Shown here in pieces: positions 43,851-54,251 of a DNA stretch of 64,000 nt. The translations under genes were made by a program, and so were the position numbers. Position 1 is the stretch's first letter. Each line of letters opens with the position of its first letter. The stretch covers positions 1,116,001 through 1,180,000 of the forward strand of contig NZ_CP096200.1 of the NCBI RefSeq assembly GCF_023195835.1, written 5' to 3'. Below the pieces are notes generated by a model. The model was not told the origin of the DNA. It searched no databases and saw nothing but the letters and a program-made list of their open reading frames with translations. This DNA is from Vibrio sinaloensis (GTDB lineage Bacteria > Pseudomonadota > Gammaproteobacteria > Enterobacterales > Vibrionaceae).

Positions 43851-44468
43851 CTAGCGTTTGAATCGACCGTATTGGATAAAGTGATGAATTTGCTCTAGGG
43901 TCGATGCGCCATAAATTAAGCTGGTGTGGCTGTTGTTGATTTCAATGTGATCGGTCATTCCAGCAATTTTTGTCTCTTCAACTGTCACGGTGCCATCCGA
44001 GCGTTTGTCATCATCACTAATTAGAATCGAGCGTGCGCCGATCGGCAATGTGCCAGCAATGCTTCCTAGCTTTTGCTCAAAGTCCCAATCCTCTTCGTGC
44101 TGAGTCAAGCCAAAGTCGGGCGCGTTGCCCAAAATTGCGCCTAAACCTATATCCTGAATTTTAGAGGCGATGGATGCCCCTTTTAACGGCGAGCCTATGG
44201 CTAAAACATGAGAGACTTGGCGTGCGGAGGGTTGCCTGGCTTTAAGGTAGTGCTTGATAATCAGCCCACCTAAACTGTGTCCGACCAAAATGTTTTTACC
44301 TTTTGAGCACAGGGCGCGATCAATATCGCTAAATACTCGCTGCTCATCGATAGCGAGGCTATTGTAGGTGAGTACCTCAGTTCGGTAACCCATGCCATTT
44401 AGCTTATAACTAAGTGGTTTCATCACCATTCCGTGCATATAAAGACCATGTAAGATAATGATTTTCAT
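43851..44468 (-). CDS. Alpha/beta hydrolase, lipase/esterase-like
   Basis: A 205-residue cytoplasmic protein of the alpha/beta-hydrolase fold. It begins MKIIILHGLYMHGMVM, with the oxyanion-hole HG motif. The nucleophile elbow GHSLGG follows near residue 63-68, then Asp in a SDGTVTVEE-type stretch and His in INNSHTSLIYG. All three members of a serine hydrolase triad are therefore present. No lipid or acyl specificity can be read. It stands between dld and the M16 gene on the minus strand, about 127 bases after dld. Confidence 0.87.
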   Translation of the reverse strand: MKIIILHGLYMHGMVMKPLSYKLNGMGYRTEVLTYNSLAIDEQRVFSDIDRALCSKGKNILVGHSLGGLIIKHYLKARQPSARQVSHVLAIGSPLKGASIASKIQDIGLGAILGNAPDFGLTQHEEDWDFEQKLGSIAGTLPIGARSILISDDDKRSDGTVTVEETKIAGMTDHIEINNSHTSLIYGASTLEQIHHFIQYGRFKR

Positions 44469-44560
44469 CTGAGTCCTCCCACCGACGTCTGATGATATCT
44501 AATCATCTTCGTCGAAGAAAAGCATCAAAAACTGCACTGGGGATGATAAGTTTTTTGAGC

Positions 44561-44582
44561 GGGCTGCGATGGACGCAGCCCT
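44561..44582 (-). other. Hairpin after the D-lactate dehydrogenase gene
   Basis: A GC-rich hairpin, GGGCTGCG paired with CGCAGCCC around a five-base loop, lies just past the stop codon. The bases that follow on the minus strand (GCTCAAAAAAC) are A-rich rather than U-rich, so it is not a standard terminator. It could stabilise the 3' end. Confidence 0.35.
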
Positions 44583-44595
44583 AGTTTGACAGGGG

Positions 44596-47433
44596 TTATA
44601 GCGGAGCAGAGACTTCATCGACCAGGTAGAGGATCGATTGGTAAGGAATACCACTGTGATGAGAAAGCCCGATTTCACAAGTACGGCTATTACTAAAGCC
44701 GCGAGTGCAATCCGCAGGAACTTGAGACTTGAGGGGATGTACCGCTGCTTCATTCAGCTCTGGAGTGGTAAAGCCCTTGTCACCGGCCCAGCCACAGCAG
44801 GCAATATGTTCGGGCACAACCACATTTGAAACGCAGGCCTTGGCTAAAGCTTGCATATCGCCCTCCAAGCCCATACGACGTGAACTACAGGTTACGTGTA
44901 ACATCACCGTTTCCTGTTTTGGGGTAATCGACAAATGATCGAGGAGATACTTGGTGACAAAGCCGGTGGGTTCGAGGATTTCCATCGGCTTAGTGAAGTG
45001 TTCAATGCTTCGCTTGGCGCACGGGCTGGTATCCATCAGCACGGGATACTCTCCCTCATAACTTGCTTTCCACAGCGCTGTTTCCAGTTGTTTGACTTTA
45101 CTGTCGGCCACCTCATTCATGCCTTTACTGTCGTATGGCATGCCACAACACTGGTCATTGAGCGCTTCGGGAATGATGACCTCAAAACCGGCTTTCTTAA
45201 TAAGTGACAATGTCACCTCAGTAAGACTGCGCTGATCTTGAGCGTTTGTCTGTTGGCCCATAGTGCGAGAGGCGCAAGAGGGCAGGTAAACCACTTTCTT
45301 GTCGGACCGCACCAGTAGCTCCATCGCTTGTTCGAGCTTGTGGCTATTTGATTGTGGCGTCTCGGCTAGCCAGACAGGTGTTTTGCCTCCTGATAGCTTA
45401 CGCAGACCATTTGTCAGGCCACTGACCGCGCCTTCGCCAATCACTTTCACCGCGATTTGGTTGGCTTTAAGCGAAGCGCGGGTCAATGAGGTGGTGGTTG
45501 CGAAATGGTCCGCTGTCCATTTGGCAATTGGGGTGAATTTTTGGTATTTGGCCGTACGCAGTTGCTTGACCAAATCACCCGTGTTTATGCCTACAGGACA
45601 ACGGTCCGCACACAACCCAGTCGCCGCACAGGTGTCGAGACCTTGGTACTCAAAAATGTGTTCAAGCTCTGTGGCGGCGGTCTGTTCGCCGGCGGCACGT
45701 CGCCTTTGTAACTCACGATAGAGCACGATGCGCTGGCGTGGCGACAAGGTTAAGGTACGAGACGGGCAAACGGGCTCACAGAAACCGCATTCAATACAGC
45801 GGTCAACCAAGTCATCGGCGGCGGGCATTGGCTTAAGGTTTTCTATGTGCGAGTGAGGATTATCGTTGATAATCACCCCTGGATTGAGCAAACCTTGTGG
45901 ATCAAACAGTGTCTTGATTTGCTGCATGAGTTGGTAGCCGTCTTTGCCCCATTCGAGCTCGACATACGGCGCCATGTTGCGTCCAGTACCATGCTCTGCT
46001 TTGAGAGAGCCCTGATACTTAACCGCCACCAATTCGGCCACATCATCCATAAACTGACCATAGCGATCGATCTCTTGTTGCGAGTCAAATCCTTGAGTGA
46101 AGACAAAGTGCAAATTGCCCTCAAGTGCATGACCGAAAATGATCGCTTCGTTGTAATGGTACTTATCAAACAGGGATTGCAGGTCGCGAACGCCGTTGGC
46201 TAGGTTCTCGACCGGGAACGCCACATCTTCGATGATGACCGTGGTACCGACTTCGCGCACCGCGCCGACGGCCGGGAACATCCCTTTGCGGATACCCCAC
46301 AGCGTCGCGACCATGTTTGCATCGAGCGTAAAGGGAACGGATTCAATAATCGAGTAGTCAGCCAACGATGCCATGATTTGCTGACACTGGTCATCAATAC
46401 TGTGCTGACAACTGGCGTGGGTCTCGACTAACAGCGCGGCAGCTTCAATATCAAGCTGTGCAATAAATTCGGGCATTCCCGGCTTATCGGCTACCGAGCG
46501 CAGGGCGCGGCCATCCATCAGTTCTACTGCCGCAACAGGGGTTTTCGATAAGGTGGTCACCGCGCGACTGGCTTCTTCAATATCGGCGAATACCAACAAT
46601 GAAGAGGCTTTATACGGATGCTCGACCACAGTGTTATAGGTAATTTCGGCGATAAAACCCAGTGTGCCTTCCGAGCCAATCATCAAGTGCTCAAGAACCT
46701 CGATCGGGTCTGCAAAATCAACCAAGGCGTTCAGTGCGTAACCTGTGGTGTTCTTGAGGCGATATTTGTGACGGATGCGTTCACTTAGCTCGGCGTTAGC
46801 TTGAGTTTCTGCCACAAGGCGGTTCAGTCCATCAATAATATCTGGCCTTGCTACGCGAAACGCAGCAATGCTGTCGCTGCAACTAGTATCGAGCAGAGTC
46901 CCATCGCTGAATACCACTTTGATGCTGTCGATAGTGCGGTATGAGTTTTGCGCGGTACCGCAGCACATGCCGCTTGCGTTGTTGGCTGCGATACCGCCGA
47001 TTTTACAGGTGTTAATTGAAGCAGGATCTGGGCCAATCTTACGTTGAAAAGGCGCGAGATACTTGTTGGCATCAGCGCCAATCACTCCAGGCTGAAGTAT
47101 GATTTTTTCACCATTATCAATGATTTGATGACCGCGCCAATCATCGGTCAGGGTGATTAATACAGAGTCAGAGACCGCCTGACCGGAGAGACTGGTACCC
47201 GCTGCGCGAAACGTAAAGTGTACTTCCATCTCTCGGCAGCATTGAATCGCGTAAACGACTTCATCTAGGCTTTTTAATCGCAGCACGATTTTCGGCACCA
47301 AACGATAAAAACTGGCATCGGTACCATAGGCGAGGCGCTTTGCCTCCTCGGTCACGATGCGTTCCGCGTCTATCTCGACTGCGAGTAGAGATTGGAGTTG
47401 GAGGTAGGTGTTGTCATTGATACGTTTCGACAT
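44596..47433 (-). CDS. dld: D-lactate dehydrogenase, FAD- and Fe-S-containing
   Basis: A 945-residue FAD-binding oxidoreductase fused to an Fe-S/CCG half. The N-terminus holds the FAD_binding_4 domain (TFRAAGTSLSGQAVSD, GSEGTLGFIAEIT), followed by the FAD-oxidase C-terminal domain. From residue about 545 come two 4Fe-4S motifs (CIECGFCEPVC and CAATGLCADRC), then two CCG repeats (NDQCCGMPYDSKG and HIACCGWAGDKG). This quinone-linked D-lactate oxidase type replaces the E. coli Dld. It is the third gene of the lactate cluster after lldP and lldD. The substrate is inferred from context, because glycolate and D-2-hydroxyglutarate oxidases share the fold. Confidence 0.87.
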   Translation of the reverse strand: MSKRINDNTYLQLQSLLAVEIDAERIVTEEAKRLAYGTDASFYRLVPKIVLRLKSLDEVVYAIQCCREMEVHFTFRAAGTSLSGQAVSDSVLITLTDDWRGHQIIDNGEKIILQPGVIGADANKYLAPFQRKIGPDPASINTCKIGGIAANNASGMCCGTAQNSYRTIDSIKVVFSDGTLLDTSCSDSIAAFRVARPDIIDGLNRLVAETQANAELSERIRHKYRLKNTTGYALNALVDFADPIEVLEHLMIGSEGTLGFIAEITYNTVVEHPYKASSLLVFADIEEASRAVTTLSKTPVAAVELMDGRALRSVADKPGMPEFIAQLDIEAAALLVETHASCQHSIDDQCQQIMASLADYSIIESVPFTLDANMVATLWGIRKGMFPAVGAVREVGTTVIIEDVAFPVENLANGVRDLQSLFDKYHYNEAIIFGHALEGNLHFVFTQGFDSQQEIDRYGQFMDDVAELVAVKYQGSLKAEHGTGRNMAPYVELEWGKDGYQLMQQIKTLFDPQGLLNPGVIINDNPHSHIENLKPMPAADDLVDRCIECGFCEPVCPSRTLTLSPRQRIVLYRELQRRRAAGEQTAATELEHIFEYQGLDTCAATGLCADRCPVGINTGDLVKQLRTAKYQKFTPIAKWTADHFATTTSLTRASLKANQIAVKVIGEGAVSGLTNGLRKLSGGKTPVWLAETPQSNSHKLEQAMELLVRSDKKVVYLPSCASRTMGQQTNAQDQRSLTEVTLSLIKKAGFEVIIPEALNDQCCGMPYDSKGMNEVADSKVKQLETALWKASYEGEYPVLMDTSPCAKRSIEHFTKPMEILEPTGFVTKYLLDHLSITPKQETVMLHVTCSSRRMGLEGDMQALAKACVSNVVVPEHIACCGWAGDKGFTTPELNEAAVHPLKSQVPADCTRGFSNSRTCEIGLSHHSGIPYQSILYLVDEVSAPL

Positions 47434-47495
47434 GTCGGCTTCCTTGTGCTAGCTGCTGACCTTATGATTTTTCGATTAGTGGTCAGTAGAAACAA

Positions 47496-47529
47496 GGTGT
47501 CACAGCTGTCAATGATTTACCGTGACACC
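47496..47529 (-). other. Inverted repeat between lldD and dld
   Basis: GGTGTCAC (47496-47503) pairs with GTGACACC (47522-47529), an eight-bp stem with an 18-base loop, in the 104-base gap between lldD and dld. It is followed on the minus strand by TTGTTTC. It could be a weak terminator or attenuator that lowers dld expression relative to lldD. Confidence 0.4.
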
Positions 47530-47537
47530 CGGCAGAG

Positions 47538-48677
47538 TTACTTAAAGTTGACTAATGAGTCTCGGTTGAGATCGTGAATGCTTTTCGCTCCTGTCAACGT
47601 CATCGCGACCCGCATCTCCTTTTCGTACAAGTCGAGCAGGTTTTCTACACCCGCTTGGCCTTGCGCCGCCAGAGCGTAGATAAAAGAACGACCCAGTAAG
47701 GTGCAGTCTGCGCCAAGGGCAAGCATGCGTACCACATCAAGGCCAGTTCGAATGCCTGAATCGACAAAGATCTTCAAGTCACCTTTTACGGCATCCGCGA
47801 TGGTGGGCAATGCCTTGGCGGTTGAGAGTACACCGTCAAGCTGGCGTCCACCATGGTTAGAAACCACGATTCCATCAGCGCCAAAGCTAACGGCATCTTT
47901 GGCATCTTGCTCATCCAGAATGCCTTTGATCACCATTGGACCATCCCAAAACTCGCGAATCCACTCGAGATCTTTCCATGAAATTGAAGGGTCGAAGTTA
48001 GCGCCAAGCCAGCCGATGTAGTCTTCAAGTTTGGTTGGCTCGCCGCGGTAGGTTGAAATGTTACCTAAGTCGTGAGGCTTACCTAACAGGCCAACGTCCA
48101 CCGCCCAGCTTGGGTGGCGCATCGCTTGAAACACGCGGCGCATCGCTGCATTAGGGCCGCTCATACCAGAATGCATGTCGCGATAGCGCGCGCCCGGCAC
48201 TGGCATATCCACGGTAAACACCAGCGTAGTGACCCCCGCGGCTTTGGCGCGCTCTAGGACGTTTTTCATAAAACCACGGTCTTTGAGTACGTAGAGTTGG
48301 AACCACATTGGACGCTGAATGGCAGGCACAACCTCTTCAATTGGACAGACAGAAACTGTCGACATGGTAAAGGGAATCCCTTTGTTTTCCGCTGCTTTCG
48401 CCGCTTGCACCTCACCGCGTCTTGCGTACATACCAGTGAGGCCAACCGGTGCCAGAGCGATGGGCATAGAAAACTGCTCACCAAAAATCTCTGTTTCTAG
48501 GCTAAGATCCTGCATGTTTTTCAATACGCGTTGCTTGAGGGCGATCTCGGCAAGATCTTCGGTGTTTCTTCTGAGCGTGTGCTCCCCATAGGAGCCGCCA
48601 TCGATGTAATGAAAGAGGAACGGCGGCAGTTTGGCTTTCGCCGCTGCACGGTAATCAGTCGAAGCAGAGATGATCAT
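47538..48677 (-). CDS. lldD: L-lactate dehydrogenase (FMN-dependent, quinone-linked)
   Basis: A 379-residue member of the alpha-hydroxyacid oxidase family that oxidises L-lactate to pyruvate at the membrane. The N-terminus [21 protein letters not shown] is a typical signature. The FMN-binding Lys is in PMVIKGILD and the catalytic His/Arg block is [12 protein letters not shown]. The start is ATG 48677. It is the second gene of the cluster after lldP, separated by a 150-base region with a long inverted repeat, and before the FAD/Fe-S enzyme. Confidence 0.97.
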   Translation of the reverse strand: MIISASTDYRAAAKAKLPPFLFHYIDGGSYGEHTLRRNTEDLAEIALKQRVLKNMQDLSLETEIFGEQFSMPIALAPVGLTGMYARRGEVQAAKAAENKGIPFTMSTVSVCPIEEVVPAIQRPMWFQLYVLKDRGFMKNVLERAKAAGVTTLVFTVDMPVPGARYRDMHSGMSGPNAAMRRVFQAMRHPSWAVDVGLLGKPHDLGNISTYRGEPTKLEDYIGWLGANFDPSISWKDLEWIREFWDGPMVIKGILDEQDAKDAVSFGADGIVVSNHGGRQLDGVLSTAKALPTIADAVKGDLKIFVDSGIRTGLDVVRMLALGADCTLLGRSFIYALAAQGQAGVENLLDLYEKEMRVAMTLTGAKSIHDLNRDSLVNFK

Positions 48678-48750
48678 AATTCAATCCTATTAATGAGTTG
48701 TACGACACCTTTCTCTTGAAGGCTTAGTATGGTCGACATCTAAAGCAGTT

Positions 48751-48819
48751 GGCGTTAATACTCACCGTTTTGCTAGCGTTTTCACATTCGCAGTAGCTAG
48801 ATTGGAGAGCATTAACGCC
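48751..48819 (-). other. Long hairpin between lldP and lldD
   Basis: GGCGTTAAT (48751-48759) pairs with ATTAACGCC (48811-48819), with an inner CTC/GAG pair and CTAGC (48773-48777) / GCTAG (48796-48800). It would form an extended hairpin of about 70 bases in the 150-base intergenic region. No U-tract follows. It may be an RNase processing or stabilising element that lets the two genes be expressed at different levels. Confidence 0.5.
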
Positions 48820-48827
48820 GTGGCGAT

Positions 48828-50516
48828 TTACATTAGCGCATCGGTGATCTGCAGGCCGTAAATGGCAACCAGACCAACAACACCAGTCACCAATAAGTAG
48901 TACATGGTCGGGATAATGGTCTTACGCAGGGTTGCGCCTTCACGTCCTAACAAACCGACAGTGGCCGATGCGGCAACCACATTGTGAATCGCAATCATGT
49001 TACCCGCCGCGGCGCCAACTGCTTGAAGAGCAACCACAACCGCACTTGAGATGGTCAGAGTTTGCGCCACTTCAAACTGGAATTGGCTAAACATCATGTT
49101 AGAGACAGTATTAGAGCCGGCAATAAAGGCGCCTAACGCACCGACTGTCGCGCTAAGTGCAGGGAAGGCATCGCCAACCAGACCGGCAGCAAAGTTCGCA
49201 GTGGTAACCGGCATACTGGCCAAGTCGGCAGCATTGACGCCAGAGTTAATGAAAATACGGACCATTGGGATGGTAAACACCAGCACAAAACCTGCGCCAA
49301 TCAGAGTTTTACTCGATTCACCGAACGCTTTGGCCAGCGGTGCTGCGCTACGTGATTGAAGTAAGACGGCAACCAAGGCAACAAAAACCAAGATACCACC
49401 AGGTAAGTAGAGAGGCTGGATTGCGGTGCTGACGCCAGTTTCACCCAAAATATTGGAGAATGACACGCTGACGCCAGTCAACATTGCTTTAAACTCGCTG
49501 CTGACGCGGCTTGCTACCAAAACTACGGCGAGCAGTACATAAGGCAGCCACGCAAGTGCCATGTTCATAGGCTTGGCTTTGATATCATCCAGTTCAATCT
49601 TGAGTGAGCCCAACCATTCAGCGGGCCATTTGTCTTCCTGTTCAAAATCCCACGTGGTTTTGGGCACCAAGAAGCCGCGTTTGGCTGCGGATACCACGAT
49701 CGATAGGCCAACCAAACCGCCAATCAGTGATGGGAATTCCGCGCCAAGCAATACGCCAGTGAGCGCGTAAGGCACCGTGAAAGCAAGACCAGCGAATAGC
49801 GCGAATGGTAAAATGTCCAAACCTTCAGTCCAACTTCTGTTTTTACCGAAGAAGCGGGTTAACATCATTGCCATCAACACTGGGATCATAGTACCTACAC
49901 CCGCGTGAATAAGGGCAACGCTTGAGGTGATCTGTTGTAAATAAGCATCCCACGTTGAACCATTGGCAATCAGGGCTTCACCGATGTTGTGCGTATCAAG
50001 GCCTTTATTCACTCCAACGATGATTGGCGTACCCACCGCACCGAAAGAGACGGGGGTAGATTGAATCATCATCCCCATCAACACTGCGGCCAGTGCGGGA
50101 AAACCAATGGCCACTAGCAGTGGCGCAGCGATGGCCGCTGGCGTGCCAAAGCCCGACGCTCCCTCAATAAATGAGCCAAAACACCAAGCGATAATGATCG
50201 CTTGCACACGTCGGTCGGGCGATATATTGGTAAAGCCATTACGTATGGTTGAAATGGCGCCAGTGTGTTTGAGGGTGTTTAATAGGAAGATGGCGCCAAA
50301 TACTATCCACAGTACTGAGACGGTAATGCCTAAGCCTTGGAAAACCGAGGCAAGCACACGGGTCGCCGACATATCCCAGGCAAATAGGGCTATGACAACC
50401 GTTAGGCCGAAAGCTATTGGCATGGCACGTTTTGCTGGCCAGTTAAGTCCGACCAGGAGTATGGCAGCCACCACGATCGGTGAGAAAGCCACGAGGGCTA
50501 GTAGGGTATCGCTCAT
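48828..50516 (-). CDS. lldP: L-lactate permease
   Basis: A 562-residue LctP-family transporter of the inner membrane with about 12-14 hydrophobic segments, importing L-lactate with protons. Typical stretches are [19 protein letters not shown] and [19 protein letters not shown]. The frame can be extended to TTG 50540, but ATG 50516 is preferred because AAAGGA sits seven bases upstream. It is the first gene of the lldP-lldD-dld cluster and is divergent from a LysR regulator that probably controls it. Confidence 0.95.
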   Translation of the reverse strand: MSDTLLALVAFSPIVVAAILLVGLNWPAKRAMPIAFGLTVVIALFAWDMSATRVLASVFQGLGITVSVLWIVFGAIFLLNTLKHTGAISTIRNGFTNISPDRRVQAIIIAWCFGSFIEGASGFGTPAAIAAPLLVAIGFPALAAVLMGMMIQSTPVSFGAVGTPIIVGVNKGLDTHNIGEALIANGSTWDAYLQQITSSVALIHAGVGTMIPVLMAMMLTRFFGKNRSWTEGLDILPFALFAGLAFTVPYALTGVLLGAEFPSLIGGLVGLSIVVSAAKRGFLVPKTTWDFEQEDKWPAEWLGSLKIELDDIKAKPMNMALAWLPYVLLAVVLVASRVSSEFKAMLTGVSVSFSNILGETGVSTAIQPLYLPGGILVFVALVAVLLQSRSAAPLAKAFGESSKTLIGAGFVLVFTIPMVRIFINSGVNAADLASMPVTTANFAAGLVGDAFPALSATVGALGAFIAGSNTVSNMMFSQFQFEVAQTLTISSAVVVALQAVGAAAGNMIAIHNVVAASATVGLLGREGATLRKTIIPTMYYLLVTGVVGLVAIYGLQITDALM

Positions 50517-50671
50517 TGGTATGTCCTTTACTTTCTTCAATCAGGACTCTTAGGAGTCTCTTAAATTTTATATTTGTGATGGTTTTGTTAATTGGGGGTG
50601 AATTTACGCCTTTATTTTTTGTTGATATAGGGAAATAATGAAAATAATTAGTTCCAAAAGTGGCATAATCG

Positions 50672-51571
50672 ATGCGTGCAGATGATTTGATTCTTTTTTC
50701 TCAAGTAGTAGAAATGGGCAGTTTCAGTAAGGTTGCTGAAGCAAATAACCTTACAAATTCAGTAGTTAGCAAAAGGATTGCTCGTTTAGAAGAAGAAATC
50801 GGTGTTCAGCTATTATACCGAACAACGCGTAAATTGACGTTAACAGAAGCGGGTAAAGCGTTAACCCATGGTGCTAAAAATGTGAAGCAAGCCGCTCAAG
50901 AGGCGATGGACGCTGTTTCTGGCTTCGGAGAAAAAGTAAGCGGCCATATCAAAATGTCGGTTCCTTCGATATCCGGTGATTTGATTTTAGCCGATGCCGT
51001 GGCGGAATTTTGCAACCTTCACCCAGGTTTAACGGTGGATATGTCATTAGACAATCGGTTTGTCGATTTAGTCGAGGGCGGTTTTGATCTGGTCATACGC
51101 ACCGGATATTTGGAAGACTCGAGTTTGATCGCACGGCACATTCTTGATTCTCAGTGGGTGGTATGTGCGTCGCCCTCTTATATTGCTCGCAATGGCAAAC
51201 CTTATGAGCCGCAAGACCTAACTAACCACAATTGTTTGCAGTACGCTTACCAAACCACAGGTGCCAGTGAGTGGGAGTTTAAGTCACAGCAAGGCAATTA
51301 TATTGTGCGCGTGGCAGGGTCGTTTTCAACCGATAATGCCACCGCGCTACGCAAAGCGGCTTTGGGTGGGCACGGTATTGCCTATGTTCCGAGGTGCTTG
51401 GTCTACCATGATATTCGCAATGGACAGTTAGTCGATTTGTTCCCTGAGCAGGTGGGCAAGAAGCTGGGGATATACGCCGTCTACCCGTTTACCCGTCAGC
51501 CGCCGAACAAAGTGAAACTGCTGATCGAGCACATTCGCACTCGTTACTTAGCCATATCGCATTATTTCTAA
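50672..51571 (+). CDS. LysR family regulator divergent from lldP
   Basis: A 299-residue LysR regulator with an N-terminal HTH (LILFSQVVEMGSFSKVAEANN, then SVVSKRIARLEEEIG) and a substrate-binding domain. The family-typical FDLVIRTGYLEDSSLIAR and CASPSYIARNGKP are clear. The start codon ATG 50672 has only a weak upstream purine stretch. It lies 155 bases from the lldP start and faces away from it, the classical arrangement for a regulator of the adjacent operon. Lactate as inducer is inference. A strong terminator follows. Confidence 0.92.
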   Translation: MRADDLILFSQVVEMGSFSKVAEANNLTNSVVSKRIARLEEEIGVQLLYRTTRKLTLTEAGKALTHGAKNVKQAAQEAMDAVSGFGEKVSGHIKMSVPSISGDLILADAVAEFCNLHPGLTVDMSLDNRFVDLVEGGFDLVIRTGYLEDSSLIARHILDSQWVVCASPSYIARNGKPYEPQDLTNHNCLQYAYQTTGASEWEFKSQQGNYIVRVAGSFSTDNATALRKAALGGHGIAYVPRCLVYHDIRNGQLVDLFPEQVGKKLGIYAVYPFTRQPPNKVKLLIEHIRTRYLAISHYF

Positions 51572-51608
51572 TCTATTCTGACCAAAAAACAACGACCTGA
51601 TACAAAAC

Positions 51609-51632
51609 AGCCGACGCATCCATGCGTCGGCT
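51609..51632 (+). terminator. Intrinsic terminator after the LysR gene
   Basis: AGCCGACGCAT (51609-51619) pairs with ATGCGTCGGCT (51622-51632), an 11-bp stem with a two-base centre, followed by TTCTC. It lies 37 bases after the LysR stop. Confidence 0.75.
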
Positions 51633-51890
51633 TTCTCGGCGGCCAAACCGAACTCTTTTAAGCTTAGGCTGCTTATGGTGGATCTTCCAGTATTCTCAAC
51701 ACAATCGGCTATATTGGCTTGATACCCAGCCATCCAATATCAGATATCGACCCTCTGGATTGAAAACCAAAACGGTCCCAAATCGGCTAAAAAACACCCA
51801 ATCAGTCTCCAGTTGGCTGTAAGTCACTAAAATATAATAAAAACTGGCCTAAACTAGTGATAAGAAAACAATAACAACAAGGATAGAGTG
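51633..51890 (+). promoter_or_regulatory. Upstream region of the LonB-like protease gene
   Basis: No gene is seen. A perfect TATAAT is at 51833-51838, with TTGGCT 14 bases upstream (a short spacer), so it is only a possible promoter. An inverted repeat ATATTGG/CCAATAT (51711-51717 with 51734-51740) lies upstream. The ribosome-binding site AAGGA is at 51878-51882 before ATG 51891. TCGGCTA/TTGGCTT words recur several times, without clear meaning. Confidence 0.4.
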
Positions 51891-54251
51891 ATGACGATTC
51901 AAAGACTTGAAGCAGGTCAGCTGTACCTTCCCGCTGAACTTGAAAAATTAGAAAGCAAGTCGACTAAAGAGTTGGCGCCTATTGATGAAATCGTCGGACA
52001 GGAGCGTGCACAAAAGGCAGTCGAGTTTGCCATGTCGATCAAAGAGAAAGGCTATAACATCTATGCTATCGGCCAAAATGGCTTGGGCAAGCGTACCATG
52101 ATCTTACGCTACCTTAATCGTCATCAACATGACGCAAACGCGTTGTTTGACTGGTGTTATGTGGCGAATTTTGAAGACATCCGTACCCCAAGAGTGCTGA
52201 AGTTGCCGTGTGGGGTAGGCAGCCGATTCCGTCAAGATATTGAAAAATTAATGGCTAAATTGCTTAATGCCATGCCACTCGCCTTTGACAACGAGCTTTA
52301 CTATAGCCGCGCAGACAAACTGAAAAACCAATTGGCCGCCAAACAGGAAGCGGAACTGGCGCAAATCAGTCGAGATGCGAAAGAGAAAGGGATTAGCTTA
52401 ACCATTACCACACAAGGCGACTATCAATTTGTGGCGATGAATGGTGAAGAACTGCACACCGAAGAGTCATTTGATGAGCTGAGTAAAAAAGAGCAAGAGG
52501 CATTCGGCGAAACCATTGACGCACTAGAGGTCAAACTAAGAACCATGGTTCGCCAGTTGACCGAGTGGGAAGAGGCGTACAGTGAAAAAATCAAAAAGCT
52601 GAATGATGAAGTTACCTTAGATGTCATTACCCACTTCATTAAACAATTGAAAAAAGATTACTCGAGTTATCCGGCGATCAAAACCTACTTAACCGAGCTG
52701 CAGCAAGACATTGTCGAGAACGCCGATATTTTTCTTGAACAGGGGGATGAGCAAGGTGAGGTTGCCAATGCATCGCTAGATAAGAAATTGCCACGCCGGT
52801 ATAAGATTAACGTTCTGGTAAGCCGTAAAGAAGATCTGTTCCCCATCGTGGTAGAGGAGAACCCTAACTATCACACTTTGTTTGGTTATATTGAGACGGC
52901 AACCTTCAAAGGCACGGTGTTTACTGACTTCTCGCTCATTCGACCTGGCAGCTTACACAAAGCGAATGGCGGCGTGCTGTTGATGGACGCGCAGAAAGTG
53001 TTGGAGCAACCCTATGTATGGGATGGGCTTAAGCGGGCGTTAAGAGCGCGTCAGCTCAATCTCACCTCGCTAGAAAAAGAGGTCACATTGACCGGTACCG
53101 TGTCACTCGACCCAGAGCCTATCCCTTTGGATGTGAAGATTATTCTGTTTGGGGACTATCGCACCTATCAACTACTGCAGCACTACGATCCGGAGTTCAG
53201 CGAGTTGTTTAGAGTCACCGCCGATTTCGAGGACGAAATGAAGCGTGACGCTGATTCTGAGCTGCAATATGCTCGCTTTATATCAAGCGTGGTGAATGAT
53301 AACGGTATGCTGCACTGCGACCGAAAAGCAATCGCACGCATCATCGAGCACAGCTCAAGGCTGGCTGGCGACCAGAATAAAATTTCGCTCCATTCTGCCA
53401 ATATCGCTAACCTGCTGCGTGAGTCAAACTATGTCGCACGCCAGGCCAACTCCAACATGATTCGCCAGAGCCATGTGGAAGAAGCATTGGCCAATCAAGA
53501 GCTGCGAGTGAGCAGACTCAAAGACAGTGTAATGGAGAGTTTTGTCAATGGTACAACGCTGATCCACACCCACGGAGAAGCGGTTGGGCAAGTTAATGCA
53601 CTATCGGTACTGAGTACCAGCGAATACATGTTTGGTGCGCCAAACCGAATCACCGCGACGACCTGCTACGGTGAGGGTGAGGTTATCGATATTGAACGCA
53701 GCGTTGATCTAGGCGGCAGTATCCACTCAAAAGGGGTGATGATCCTCAGTGCTTACTTATCGACGGTATTTGGCAAGACCGCCAAAGTGCCGCTCAATAC
53801 CACCATCACGTTTGAACAATCCTATGGCGGTGTTGATGGTGACAGTGCCAGTATGGCGGAGTTCTGTGCGGTGGTGTCGGCGTTTTCTAAGCAGCCCAAT
53901 CGTCAGGATATCGCGATTACTGGGTCGATGAACCAGTTTGGTGAAGCTCAACCCATTGGTGGTGTGAACGAAAAAATTGAAGGCTTTTTTGATGTATGTG
54001 AAATCAAAGGACGCACGCCAGAGCAAGGCGTGATTATTCCGCGATCGAACATGCATAACCTGATGTTAAGGCCAGATATCGTGAGAGCGGTCGAAAAGGG
54101 AGAATTTCATATTTGGGCCATTGACCATGTGACCGAAGCCATTGAGCTGTTCACCGGCAAACCGGCAGGTACACCAACGGATGAAGGCAGTTATCCGATT
54201 GATACGGTGTTTGGTATTGCTCAAGCCAAACTTAACGCCTTGCGTAAATAA
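51891..54251 (+). CDS. LonB-like ATP-dependent protease (Lon protease family)
   Basis: A 786-residue AAA+ protease of the bacterial LonB/YcbZ type, a cytoplasmic enzyme. The AAA+ part has a Walker A-like IGQNGLGKRTMI near residue 65 and a long coiled-coil-rich insert (about 130-290). The C-terminal protease domain has catalytic Ser652 (GDSASMAEF) and Lys695 (GVNEKIEGF), 43 residues apart as in Lon. The family is stress-linked in other bacteria, but substrates are unknown. ATG 51891 is preferred over GTG 51888 because AAGGA is seven bases before it. Confidence 0.92.
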   Translation: MTIQRLEAGQLYLPAELEKLESKSTKELAPIDEIVGQERAQKAVEFAMSIKEKGYNIYAIGQNGLGKRTMILRYLNRHQHDANALFDWCYVANFEDIRTPRVLKLPCGVGSRFRQDIEKLMAKLLNAMPLAFDNELYYSRADKLKNQLAAKQEAELAQISRDAKEKGISLTITTQGDYQFVAMNGEELHTEESFDELSKKEQEAFGETIDALEVKLRTMVRQLTEWEEAYSEKIKKLNDEVTLDVITHFIKQLKKDYSSYPAIKTYLTELQQDIVENADIFLEQGDEQGEVANASLDKKLPRRYKINVLVSRKEDLFPIVVEENPNYHTLFGYIETATFKGTVFTDFSLIRPGSLHKANGGVLLMDAQKVLEQPYVWDGLKRALRARQLNLTSLEKEVTLTGTVSLDPEPIPLDVKIILFGDYRTYQLLQHYDPEFSELFRVTADFEDEMKRDADSELQYARFISSVVNDNGMLHCDRKAIARIIEHSSRLAGDQNKISLHSANIANLLRESNYVARQANSNMIRQSHVEEALANQELRVSRLKDSVMESFVNGTTLIHTHGEAVGQVNALSVLSTSEYMFGAPNRITATTCYGEGEVIDIERSVDLGGSIHSKGVMILSAYLSTVFGKTAKVPLNTTITFEQSYGGVDGDSASMAEFCAVVSAFSKQPNRQDIAITGSMNQFGEAQPIGGVNEKIEGFFDVCEIKGRTPEQGVIIPRSNMHNLMLRPDIVRAVEKGEFHIWAIDHVTEAIELFTGKPAGTPTDEGSYPIDTVFGIAQAKLNALRK

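Noticed and set aside
44561-44582. Standard intrinsic terminator after dld
   Set aside because: A stem exists but the downstream bases on the minus strand are A-rich, not U-rich.
45299-45721. A 140-codon plus-strand frame within the D-lactate dehydrogenase gene
   Set aside because: Shadow of a conserved FAD/Fe-S enzyme; no start signals.
50107-50553. A 148-codon plus-strand frame antisense to lldP
   Set aside because: Membrane-protein shadow; no ribosome-binding site or recognisable family.
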